The translations under genes and the position numbers were made by a program. A model generated the notes under the pieces. The model was not told where the DNA came from, did no database searches, and worked only from the letters and a program-made list of their open reading frames with translations. This document shows, piece by piece, positions 23,317 to 30,710 of a stretch of 33,988 nucleotides of DNA. The DNA lies in assembly GCA_964423545.1 (NCBI GenBank), contig CAYRFV010000020.1, positions 1 to 33,988 of the forward strand, read 5' to 3'. Each line of letters starts with the position of its first letter. The stretch's first letter is position 1. The stretch comes from JALOOE01 sp964423545. Lineage in GTDB: Bacteria; Chloroflexota; Anaerolineae; CG2-30-64-16.

Positions 23317-24471
23317 TCAACGCTGCGTCGACACCGGGTCGGTCGACGCTGGGTCGGTCGACACCGGGTCGGTCGACACCGGGTCGACGGGATCATGGCG
23401 TTCACCGAGACTGCCGGCCCAATCCTGGAGCACTGCCCGCAGCGCAGCTTCCAGCGCCGCATCGGTGAACCACGTCGAGCGGCGCAGTGCATTCGCCTGC
23501 AGCCGGGCATACGTCTCCGCATCATCCCATACCGATGTGATGATCTCGCCGGCAGCAGGGGGATCCTGCTTGTCGATGACCACTCCGGCGTCGCCGACAT
23601 TTTCGGGCATCGGCACTGCGCCGGCATTGATCACCGGCAGTCCGAAGAACATGGCCTCACCGGAGGGAACGCAGCAGTTCTCCCAGTCAGACAGACTGAT
23701 CAGGAATCTGGCATGCCGGAAGAGAGTCGTCAACGCCGCGCGATCGCTGATCTTGCCCGTCATCTGTACGCGGTGCTCGATGCCGAGGCGTTGGATCTCC
23801 GCCTTCACCCGCTGAACATAGGGCGGCAGGACCTCCATCCCGCCTACCAGGAACAAGCAGGTCTGCGGCCGGCGCTTCTGCACCTCGGCGAACACCCGCA
23901 CGATGCCGAGAACATCCTTCTGCGGCACAATGCGGCCCACGAACAGGATATACTCCAACTGCTTGACCAGCGCGGCCAGCTCTGCATCTTCTCGAAGACC
24001 AAAGAAGGCAGTGTCGACCGGCAGCCGCACCTTGGAGAAGCGAGTATAGCCCGCCTGCTCCAGATCCCAGCGACCGTTCTCCGCATGGTAGATGCACCAG
24101 TCGAAGGCGTCGGTATAAGAAGGCAGCGCCTTGATCGCCCGATCGCACAGAGCGGCGAGCCTCGGATCGTCGGACATCAGGTGCGGGGGAGTGACCCCGT
24201 GATAATCCATCACAATGAAGTCAGGGCTTTTCCTGAGCAGATCGAAGTTGTCGCTCCAGATGGAATAGTGGAACCAGAGGATGTCGCGGCCGGTGGGCCG
24301 GTAGGCGGCCGTAGGCCGGGCATGGAGGCGATAGGCAGGATCGACGTAGTCGGCATACAGGCGGACCGTCACGCCCAGCTGGGCGAATACGCGCTGCAGG
24401 CTGATCATGTAGTTGCCGATCGCATCTCCGGTGGTGAGCACCGGGGTCATCATATGGATCCGCATCGTCAT
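23317..24471 (-). CDS. GT4-like glycosyltransferase with DPVST-repeat tail
   Basis: 384 residues. The N-terminus MRIHMMTPVLTTGDAIGN carries the GDAxGN signature of a GT4 subgroup found in surface-polysaccharide clusters. The donor domain reads ILFVGRIVPQKD and has E264...E272 in ENCCVPSGE. The last 24 residues are a tandem pentapeptide DPVST (one copy DPAST) ending STQR, encoded by a 15-bp DNA repeat, and are not part of the enzyme fold. ATG 24471 overlaps the stop of the small coiled-coil gene by 4 bp (M3 at 24465 also possible), so the two are probably made together. Specificity unknown. Confidence 0.85.
   Translation of the reverse strand: MTMRIHMMTPVLTTGDAIGNYMISLQRVFAQLGVTVRLYADYVDPAYRLHARPTAAYRPTGRDILWFHYSIWSDNFDLLRKSPDFIVMDYHGVTPPHLMSDDPRLAALCDRAIKALPSYTDAFDWCIYHAENGRWDLEQAGYTRFSKVRLPVDTAFFGLREDAELAALVKQLEYILFVGRIVPQKDVLGIVRVFAEVQKRRPQTCLFLVGGMEVLPPYVQRVKAEIQRLGIEHRVQMTGKISDRAALTTLFRHARFLISLSDWENCCVPSGEAMFFGLPVINAGAVPMPENVGDAGVVIDKQDPPAAGEIITSVWDDAETYARLQANALRRSTWFTDAALEAALRAVLQDWAGSLGERHDPVDPVSTDPVSTDPASTDPVSTQR
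23327..23386. repeat. 15-bp tandem repeat encoding the DPVST tail
   Basis: Four units of GTCGACACCGGGTCG (23327-23341, 23342-23356, 23357-23371, 23372-23386); the second differs at two bases. A degenerate fifth unit runs to the stop codon at 23317. The period is a multiple of 3, so copy changes stay in frame. Confidence 0.9.
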
Positions 24472-24965
24472 GGGTTCTCCTGCTTGTCCGCGGCGGTCGG
24501 GCTGCTGGCCAGCGCCTTGAGCTGTTTCTCCAGCGCCGCGACCCGTCTTTCCAGCCGCTCGACCCGCTCCGGCGTTTGGTCCGCATCGATTCCGCTCACG
24601 ATCCCGTTCAGCACGCGGACGACCGAGGTGTTGAACCTGGTCTGGGCCTCGGCCGCTCGATTCACGTAGAAGACGACCAATTCATGGAACTGACCGCGCA
24701 CGCGCTGCCAGAGGCTGCCCAGCACCGGAAGCTTCACCGGCGTCAGGTAAGGCGCCACAAAAACCTTGTCATAGACCTGGTTGGCCTGAAAGAGCTCGTC
24801 ATATATCTCGTGGCCGAAAACCCTGGAGGCAGGCATCTCCTGCGGAGGACGGACGCGCGTCCCCCCGTGTTTCCCGGCGAGATGCGCTCGGATCTGTTCC
24901 ATCACGGTCTCGATGTCGACGGGCCCACCCTCATACTTCACGGCTTCCTGAAGCTCTGCATCCAT
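24468..24965 (-). CDS. Small coiled-coil protein of unknown function (family member 1)
   Basis: 165 residues, no signal peptide. An N-terminal helix (VDIETVMEQIRAHLA, 16-30) is followed by a variable stretch, then a core at about 79-125: LPVLGSLWQRVR, ELVVFYVNRAAEAQTRFN and VVRVLN. A short coiled coil (about 132-153, RVERLERRVAALEKQLKAL) ends the protein. The same order is found in the proteins at 26170 and, partly, 30052. The core is amphipathic and aromatic enough to lie on a membrane but not a clear transmembrane helix. It stands between two GT4 genes, overlapping the next by 4 bp, which suggests joint function. Product known only as hypothetical; a tether or scaffold for the glycosyltransferases is inference. 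Confidence 0.75.
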   Translation of the reverse strand: MDAELQEAVKYEGGPVDIETVMEQIRAHLAGKHGGTRVRPPQEMPASRVFGHEIYDELFQANQVYDKVFVAPYLTPVKLPVLGSLWQRVRGQFHELVVFYVNRAAEAQTRFNTSVVRVLNGIVSGIDADQTPERVERLERRVAALEKQLKALASSPTAADKQENP

Positions 24966-24991
24966 CTGAAATCCGTCCTTTGCTGTTGGCG

Positions 24992-26173
24992 CTAGGCATA
25001 CTCGAATTGCAGCAGTTGAGCGTAACGTTCAGCGATTCTATCCCACGCGAAGTGCTGCGAGACATAATCTCTTCCCTGCGCACCCATCTGGGCTCGCAAG
25101 TCCGGCCGGCGCAACAGCAGGCTCACGCACGCCTCGAACTCCTCGTAGTCGCTGAAATACAGCCCCCCGTTGGCCCGCCGCACGAAGTCGGTCGTCACGG
25201 CGCACGGCTCATAGACGAGTCCGGGCGTACCGGCGACCCACGCTTCCATCAGCACGTAGGAAAAACTCTCGAACACAGAGGGCTGGCACAGCACCAGAGC
25301 CGCCGCATACGCATCGAACAGCTCTCTGCGGTCGATCCGGCCCAGATCATAGACGCCGTCGGCGGGTGTGAGTTCGATGGGCCAGGAGCCACCCCCTGTC
25401 AGGACCAGCGCCAAGTCGGTCCCCCGGTTCTGCCGATAGCGCCGGAAGTAGTCGACCAGCAAAGGTACGTTCTTCGCAACGTCTCTCCGGCCTGCATACA
25501 AAATGAAAGGCTCGGCGATCTGGCGCCGGCTGCGGAAAACCGCTGCATCGCCGGGGTAATCGGTGTCGACGCCCGCGCCCACCAGGAGCGCGGGCTTGCC
25601 CGCAATCGGGTAGAGTCGCTGGGCCAGCGCCATCTCGGGCTGTGACAAGAACAGCAGGCCTCGCACTCCGGCAAACATCTCTCGGTAGATGGCCATGTGG
25701 GCATAGGATTCATCATGCAGGCATGGCACGAGCCAGGACCGCTCTGGACAGACCTGCGCTCCCCAGTACGTCGTGCCGAACATATAGGCGATGAAGAGAA
25801 AGACATACTCCTGTCGGTGCGCATTGATGTAATCCAGCAGCGCCGGGCTGCCGATCATCTCCCGCATGAAGACCTTTTCATCCTCGTGCGAGACCGAGGC
25901 GCCGGCCATCAACCGCAGGTTGACGGCATCGAAGGCCTGGCGGTCACGTCCGGGGCGGACCGGAAAGCGCCGGATCGTCACGCCGTTGGCGTGGTCGACG
26001 CCGCTGCGGTAATGGTTGATCCCCCAGTCGCTGTAGATGTCGCGGGCGCAGGTCGTCAGCACTTCCACCGGGATGCCGCGGCGGCACAGCTGCTCGGCGG
26101 TGCTCCTGGCGAGCGCCTCGGAGCCCCCGGGTGCATCGGGGCCGTACCAGGGCGTCACAAAGGCTAGCTTCAC
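24992..26173 (-). CDS. GT4-family glycosyltransferase
   Basis: 393 residues from GTG 26173, which shares GTGA with the stop of the coiled-coil gene before it. N-terminus MKLAFVTPWYGPDAPGGSEAL carries the GT-B loop; the donor domain has FILYAGRRDVAKN and the EX7E motif ESFSYVLME (E302...E310). Strong similarity to the protein at 22031-23287 over the C-terminal third (RRANGGLYFSDYEEF, LRAQMGAQGRDYV) marks a duplication within the operon. Likely adds a hexose to the growing chain on the cytoplasmic side; donor unknown. Confidence 0.88.
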   Translation of the reverse strand: MKLAFVTPWYGPDAPGGSEALARSTAEQLCRRGIPVEVLTTCARDIYSDWGINHYRSGVDHANGVTIRRFPVRPGRDRQAFDAVNLRLMAGASVSHEDEKVFMREMIGSPALLDYINAHRQEYVFLFIAYMFGTTYWGAQVCPERSWLVPCLHDESYAHMAIYREMFAGVRGLLFLSQPEMALAQRLYPIAGKPALLVGAGVDTDYPGDAAVFRSRRQIAEPFILYAGRRDVAKNVPLLVDYFRRYRQNRGTDLALVLTGGGSWPIELTPADGVYDLGRIDRRELFDAYAAALVLCQPSVFESFSYVLMEAWVAGTPGLVYEPCAVTTDFVRRANGGLYFSDYEEFEACVSLLLRRPDLRAQMGAQGRDYVSQHFAWDRIAERYAQLLQFEYA

Positions 26174-26622
26174 GTGTTCTGCTCGCGCCTGCTCGCCTTC
26201 AACGCAGCCACCTCCGCGCGCAATGCCGACACCTCCGCGCGCAGGGCGGCAATCTCGGCCTCGGGATTCGCACGTCCCCCGCGATCCAGGTCGCGCACCA
26301 GGAACGTCAGCACCGCCACGACCTCACGATTGAACGCAGCCTGTGCGCCGGCCAGCCGATTGACGTAGAAGACCACGAGCCGATGCGCCGCCAGCCGCAC
26401 CCGCTGCCACATCGCGCCCACGACCGGGATGTGTGACGGCGAAAGGAACGGCTGAACCGAGAGCGCGCTGCTCACCGCGTCGGCGTCCTCCAGCCTTTCA
26501 TACACCTCCGCAGAAAAGCCGCCGGAACGCACCGCTTCGATCGGCGTTGCCACCGCGCCGCGCTTTGCATCCAGATGGTGCTGAATGCGCTCCAGCAATG
26601 CCTTGACCGACTCGTCAGACAT
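26170..26622 (-). CDS. Small coiled-coil protein of unknown function (family member 2)
   Basis: 150 residues from ATG 26622; GGGGG lies 8 nt before it, while a TTG six bases upstream is too close to that site. Layout as in the protein at 24468: N-terminal helix (SVKALLERIQHHLDAKRG, 5-22), core at 65-111 (IPVVGAMWQRVR, RLVVFYVNRLAGAQAAFN), then a regular heptad coiled coil (121-145, EIAALRAEVSALRAEVAALK). The two cores share WQRVR, LVVFYVNR and AQxxFN exactly. It overlaps the preceding GT4 gene by 8 bp and the following one by 4 bp, so it is translationally locked between two glycosyltransferases. Function unknown. Confidence 0.75.
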   Translation of the reverse strand: MSDESVKALLERIQHHLDAKRGAVATPIEAVRSGGFSAEVYERLEDADAVSSALSVQPFLSPSHIPVVGAMWQRVRLAAHRLVVFYVNRLAGAQAAFNREVVAVLTFLVRDLDRGGRANPEAEIAALRAEVSALRAEVAALKASRREQNT

Positions 26623-27835
26623 GGGCAAATCCCCCTGGCGCAGCCTGCGCGTCCGTCAGGACCTGCTCGATGAAGGCGGCGTAGCGGTCGCCCGCGGCCG
26701 CCAGGTCGTGCTCCTCCCGCACGTAGGCGGCGGCCCGTGCGCCGATGGCCTCGCGCAGCTCGCAATCGGACGCCAGTCGGCGCATCGCAGCCAGCAGCGC
26801 CTCGCCATCATCCGGCGGCACCTTCACGCAGGCATTGTCAGGAAGCTCGGCATACCAGCCGTGGTTTGACACGATGACCGGCCGCCCGGCGGCCAGGCCG
26901 CGCAGCGCGGTCGCCGACGTCTCTCCGACCGTCGGATTGCGCAGGTTCACCACCACATCAGCTGCCGCCAACCACGAGCGAAAGACCCGAAGGTCGGCAC
27001 AGTAGCCTGTGTAGATCACCGCGGCGCCCAAGTTTCGGTCCGCAAGCCAGGCGGTCAGGTCGAAATCGTGCGCCAGCTCGTCGCCGACCACGACGTAGCG
27101 CGCCGCCGGGAATTCCTCGATGAGGCGAGCGAATGCTTCCAGCGCCAGCGGCAGCTGCTTCGAGCGAATCACCTGGCCGCCGCTGACGAATATCAGCGCA
27201 TCCTCCGGGCACCCCAACTGCCGGCGCGAGAGCCAAGGCTCGGTGGCCGCCTCGATGGGCGCCGGGATCACGACGGTGCTCAGACGAGGGCGCAGGCTCA
27301 GCACCTGGCGCTGCGTGAAGCGGCTGTGGAGAATGAGCCCCTGAGCGCGATCCAGCAATCGATCCGTCAATGGGATCTCGGCAAACGGGTGTTCTCGCCG
27401 CCCCTGGCTGATCTCAATCGCCATCTCGACGCCATCAACGCCCAGGGCGTATCCCAGCTCGCGCAGGTAGGCGGCGAAGCTCTCCCGCTTCATAAGCGTT
27501 CGCGTGGCGATGAACGTATGGAGATTGTGCTCATGAAGCGTCACGATGCCGCCATAGCGCAGCAACATCGCATACATGGCGTCGTGGAACATGCTGGCGC
27601 CCATCTGATAGAGTGCAACGTCATAGCGCCAGCGTATTGCGCCGTACTCTGCGAGGTCACGGACAGGAAATCGTTCGCGCAGCTCCTCAGCGACGCGATC
27701 CGGCTGCTCAGCAAACAGGGTGAGGTCAAACCGCTGCGCCAGATGGGGCAGCAGTTCGGCGCTGTAATCCGCAATCCCGCTCCGTTCCGGGGGCAAGGGG
27801 CTGAAAAAGGCAATCCGCCGGCGCGATGCATTCAT
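26615..27835 (-). CDS. GT4-like glycosyltransferase, GETS subgroup
   Basis: 406 residues from ATG 27835, which overlaps the stop of the upstream gene by 4 bp; the longer reading adds a 13-residue Gly/His leader and is rejected. The N-terminus IAFFSPLPPERSGIADYS is typical of a GT4 branch. At the donor site it has NPTVGETSATALRGLAAG and then SNHGWYAELPD: the first glutamate of EX7E (E305) is kept, the second position is glycine (313), as is usual for this GETS subgroup. Activity is still likely. It precedes the second small coiled-coil gene with an 8-bp overlap. Confidence 0.83.
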   Translation of the reverse strand: MNASRRRIAFFSPLPPERSGIADYSAELLPHLAQRFDLTLFAEQPDRVAEELRERFPVRDLAEYGAIRWRYDVALYQMGASMFHDAMYAMLLRYGGIVTLHEHNLHTFIATRTLMKRESFAAYLRELGYALGVDGVEMAIEISQGRREHPFAEIPLTDRLLDRAQGLILHSRFTQRQVLSLRPRLSTVVIPAPIEAATEPWLSRRQLGCPEDALIFVSGGQVIRSKQLPLALEAFARLIEEFPAARYVVVGDELAHDFDLTAWLADRNLGAAVIYTGYCADLRVFRSWLAAADVVVNLRNPTVGETSATALRGLAAGRPVIVSNHGWYAELPDNACVKVPPDDGEALLAAMRRLASDCELREAIGARAAAYVREEHDLAAAGDRYAAFIEQVLTDAQAAPGGFAHV

Positions 27836-29973
27836 GGCTGCACAGCCATCACCGGGGCCACCGTGATGCGCCACGGCGTCACATCGATCCGACTCGGCTT
27901 ATGGTCGTAGGTGTTCTCTAGCACGGCCGCTTCAAACGTGAATTCCTGCGCTGCTCCGAGGCTCGCACCGCCCGGCCATCCGAAACCATTCTGCACATCG
28001 ATCCAGTAGATAGCCCTGTCCTCAGCTTGCCAGCGAGCCAGCGCCTCGGTGAATCGCGCTGGATCGAGCGCGTTCAGATCGCGCACCGTGTAGACGTCGT
28101 GCCCATGCAGAAACCGCAGCGGCGTTCCGAGCAGGTCTCCCATCCCCACGGGCGCCGGATCACCGAACAGCAACACAGAGCGCGGCAGGAACAACGCATT
28201 GAGCCGATCCATCTGATCGATGGCGCTGCGCAGATCCACCTGGCTGACAAAGCCGCGCGCCGACCCCACTATACTTAGAATCCAAAGCAATGTCAATCCA
28301 AGACCGAGTCCGCGCGCCCAGGGCGGGCGCAGTGTGCTGAGCCGGTGGATGGCGTAGGCGCCGGCGACCACAAAGAACGGCAGCACCACGGGCACATAGC
28401 GACGCATCGCGTAGATCTGGTGCGGATTGGCCTGGATGCGCCATAGATAGAACAAGGAGAAAAACACGCCGGCGCCCAGTACGAAAGCCGTGCGCCGGTT
28501 CGCCTCTTTGATCAACATCCAGGCTGCGCCGATGACGCTCAAGCCCACGCCGAGCGGCGACAGGTACCAGCCCAGGCGCAGCAGGTTTTCATGGTCGAGG
28601 TTGGGCAGTTGTCCGCCGCCATACCAGTAGGCGTAGGATGTCGTTTGCCCCAGAGAGGGGCGGAGGAAGTAGCCGTAGAGCGCCAACCCGATCACACCGA
28701 GCGCCGCAAGCCAGCCCCAGGGCCAGCGCCGGATGCGCGGCCCCAGTGCGAAGCCTCTCCGGCGGGCAATGAAGGCAAGGAAGGCGGCCGATCCGATCAC
28801 GGCCGCGCCGACCACGGCCAGCGGCTTGAGCCAATACGAGATGACCATCGGGATATAGCGAAACAATCCAGCCGTGTAGGGGCCGCTCTGCAGAGCGCCG
28901 TGCAGGAGCGAGTGCAGCGCCAGGAGGATGAACGGTCCGAAGAAGAGGGCGTCGGCGCGCCGATAGGTGTGCGTTCGCCACCGCCAGATCGCTGCCACAA
29001 TGGGAACCGCCAACAGGACGTACATGTCGATGCGCGTCAGAAACACCATCCCCAACGCCACGCCGGCAAGCGTCGACCACAGCCAGTGCGGCTCCTCGTC
29101 GTCCACCCAACCGATCAGCGCCCATCCGCCTGTCCAGAAGAGAAACTGCGTCAGCATCTCCGCTGTGGCATAACGCGCAAACCACACCTGCATCGCCGCA
29201 AGGGACAGCGCCGCCAATGCCAGCAGCCCGACCTTCCAACCCCACAGCCGGCGCACCGTCATGTAGACGGCGAACGCGCCCAGGACGGCCCACAGCGGCG
29301 TCAGCAGCAGTGCAGCCTGCAAGCCGCCCAGGCTATGCGCCACTGCGAGCCAGACGGGATGCAGCGGGTAGAACTGCGGCACGACCAGTCCGCGCTCGGT
29401 TCCCGGCACGTAGAAGCCGGGCAGCAGATAGTAGGGTGCGCCTTCGCTCGGCGGAAGGGCGCGCAGGAAGGCGGCGTCGAGCCCTGGATCAAGGGCAGCC
29501 AGCGTCGGATCGGAGATCAGGATGCGGCCCGTGCGAGCGATGTGGGCGCCCAGGTTGATGTAGACGCCGACATCCGCTCCGCCCAAAACGGTCTGATGTG
29601 GTCGGAAGTAGAGCACGCACACCAACAACAGCCACGCGCCCAGGGCAGCGGCCTCCCATCGATGGATGCGCCGGCCGACCGCTTGGCGCGAAGCAGCGGA
29701 AACGCGTCGCCGCCCTGCGAATAAGCACAAGATGCCCAAAGCCAGGACGACGATGCCCCAGACCAGCGCCAGACGCGCGAGTGAGTAGATGCCGGCCTCG
29801 GCCATGACCAGAGCGACCCATCCGAGCCCGAGCAGGCCCAGGCTGGTTGCGGCAAAGGCGAAGGTCAAGTAATCGGTGACCCGACGCGGGGATGCAAGCC
29901 ATATCAGCAGCGCGCCGGGCAGCGACGCCGCGACGGCAATGGCAGCGACTGCTATCAGCGCCTGCCACGTCAC
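27832..29973 (-). CDS. GT39-like (GT-C) polytopic membrane glycosyltransferase
   Basis: 713 residues from a GTG start; ACGGAG lies upstream. The first four helices precede the extracytoplasmic loop VLGGADVGVYINLGAHIA, where D134 takes the place of the GT-C catalytic acid. FYPLHPVWLAVAH follows, a second family mark. About 14 hydrophobic segments reach roughly residue 590; the remainder is a soluble C-terminal region. Membrane enzymes of this fold transfer sugars from polyprenyl-phosphate donors. It is separated from the coiled-coil gene before it by 78 bp, one of the wider gaps of the operon, and overlaps the next gene by 4 bp. Confidence 0.75.
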   Translation of the reverse strand: MTWQALIAVAAIAVAASLPGALLIWLASPRRVTDYLTFAFAATSLGLLGLGWVALVMAEAGIYSLARLALVWGIVVLALGILCLFAGRRRVSAASRQAVGRRIHRWEAAALGAWLLLVCVLYFRPHQTVLGGADVGVYINLGAHIARTGRILISDPTLAALDPGLDAAFLRALPPSEGAPYYLLPGFYVPGTERGLVVPQFYPLHPVWLAVAHSLGGLQAALLLTPLWAVLGAFAVYMTVRRLWGWKVGLLALAALSLAAMQVWFARYATAEMLTQFLFWTGGWALIGWVDDEEPHWLWSTLAGVALGMVFLTRIDMYVLLAVPIVAAIWRWRTHTYRRADALFFGPFILLALHSLLHGALQSGPYTAGLFRYIPMVISYWLKPLAVVGAAVIGSAAFLAFIARRRGFALGPRIRRWPWGWLAALGVIGLALYGYFLRPSLGQTTSYAYWYGGGQLPNLDHENLLRLGWYLSPLGVGLSVIGAAWMLIKEANRRTAFVLGAGVFFSLFYLWRIQANPHQIYAMRRYVPVVLPFFVVAGAYAIHRLSTLRPPWARGLGLGLTLLWILSIVGSARGFVSQVDLRSAIDQMDRLNALFLPRSVLLFGDPAPVGMGDLLGTPLRFLHGHDVYTVRDLNALDPARFTEALARWQAEDRAIYWIDVQNGFGWPGGASLGAAQEFTFEAAVLENTYDHKPSRIDVTPWRITVAPVMAVQP

Positions 29974-30051
29974 TGGCCCTGCTCCGTTCCACGTCCGGCG
30001 CCGCTCACTGTGCTGGGCCGAGCAGGCGAGTGTTCCATGGCGATGTCCCGG

Positions 30052-30708
30052 TCATGGCTGCGGCTCAGCCGAGGTGGACGCGATGCGACTTTCGAGCACT
30101 GCCAGCCGGCGCTCCAATGCCGCCAGCCGCCGGTTGGCCTGGACCAACCGCAGCGCGGTCTCACTCAGGTCGCCGATGGCGGCGGACTGCTCGCGATCCT
30201 GGTCGATCAACCAGGCGTCATGGTGGTGCATGCGCATCTCGCACGCTGCCAGCCGCTGTTCATTGCGTCCTGCGTGGGCCTCGGCGTTGGCCAGTTGTGT
30301 TTCCCATGCCGCCAGCCGCACCTCGCACGTCACCAGCCGTTCCTCATGATGTTCCAACTGCGCCTCGCGGTGGGTCAGGCCCGCCTCGGTCGCGGCCAGC
30401 CGCGCCTCATGCTGCCCCAACTGCACCTCACAAGACGCCACTCGCGCCAGGCCTTGGGCGCGTTCGGCTTCAGCGGCATCGGCCGCAGTCACTTGGGCGG
30501 TTAGCAGCGCGACGATCTGTTGGTTGAATTCGCTCTGCTGCTGCATGAGCGGTCGCACATACCACCGGGTGGCCACGCTGTTCCATAGTGCACGGAATCC
30601 GGCGATGAGCGGACCCACGAGAGGAACTTCCGAGCGGAACTGATGCTCCTGCAACACCGCCAAGGTGCGCAACTGAGCGAGCCTGGGATCGAAAGGGGGT
30701 GTTGGCAT
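30052..30708 (-). CDS. Long coiled-coil protein, probable third member of the small-protein family
   Basis: 218 residues from ATG 30708, 2 bp after the stop of the ABC ATPase gene. Residues 27-75 resemble the core of the two smaller proteins: VPLVGPLIAGFR, then RWYVRPLMQQQSEFN and IVALLT. From about 93 to 176 runs an almost perfect series of twelve heptads of the form xExxLxx (such as HEARLAA, REAQLEH, HEERLVT, CEVRLAA, NEQRLAA), followed by a second coiled stretch at 178-210 (LVQANRRLAALERRLAVLE). Histidine and cysteine recur at the same heptad positions. No signal peptide. It lies directly behind the Wzt-type ATPase, which fits a role as scaffold, length ruler or coupling factor in export, but this is inference. 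Confidence 0.72.
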   Translation of the reverse strand: MPTPPFDPRLAQLRTLAVLQEHQFRSEVPLVGPLIAGFRALWNSVATRWYVRPLMQQQSEFNQQIVALLTAQVTAADAAEAERAQGLARVASCEVQLGQHEARLAATEAGLTHREAQLEHHEERLVTCEVRLAAWETQLANAEAHAGRNEQRLAACEMRMHHHDAWLIDQDREQSAAIGDLSETALRLVQANRRLAALERRLAVLESRIASTSAEPQP

Positions 30709-30710
30709 GG

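Noticed and set aside
23327..23386. CRISPR-like repeat array
   Set aside because: Units are contiguous 15-mers with no spacers and lie inside a coding frame.
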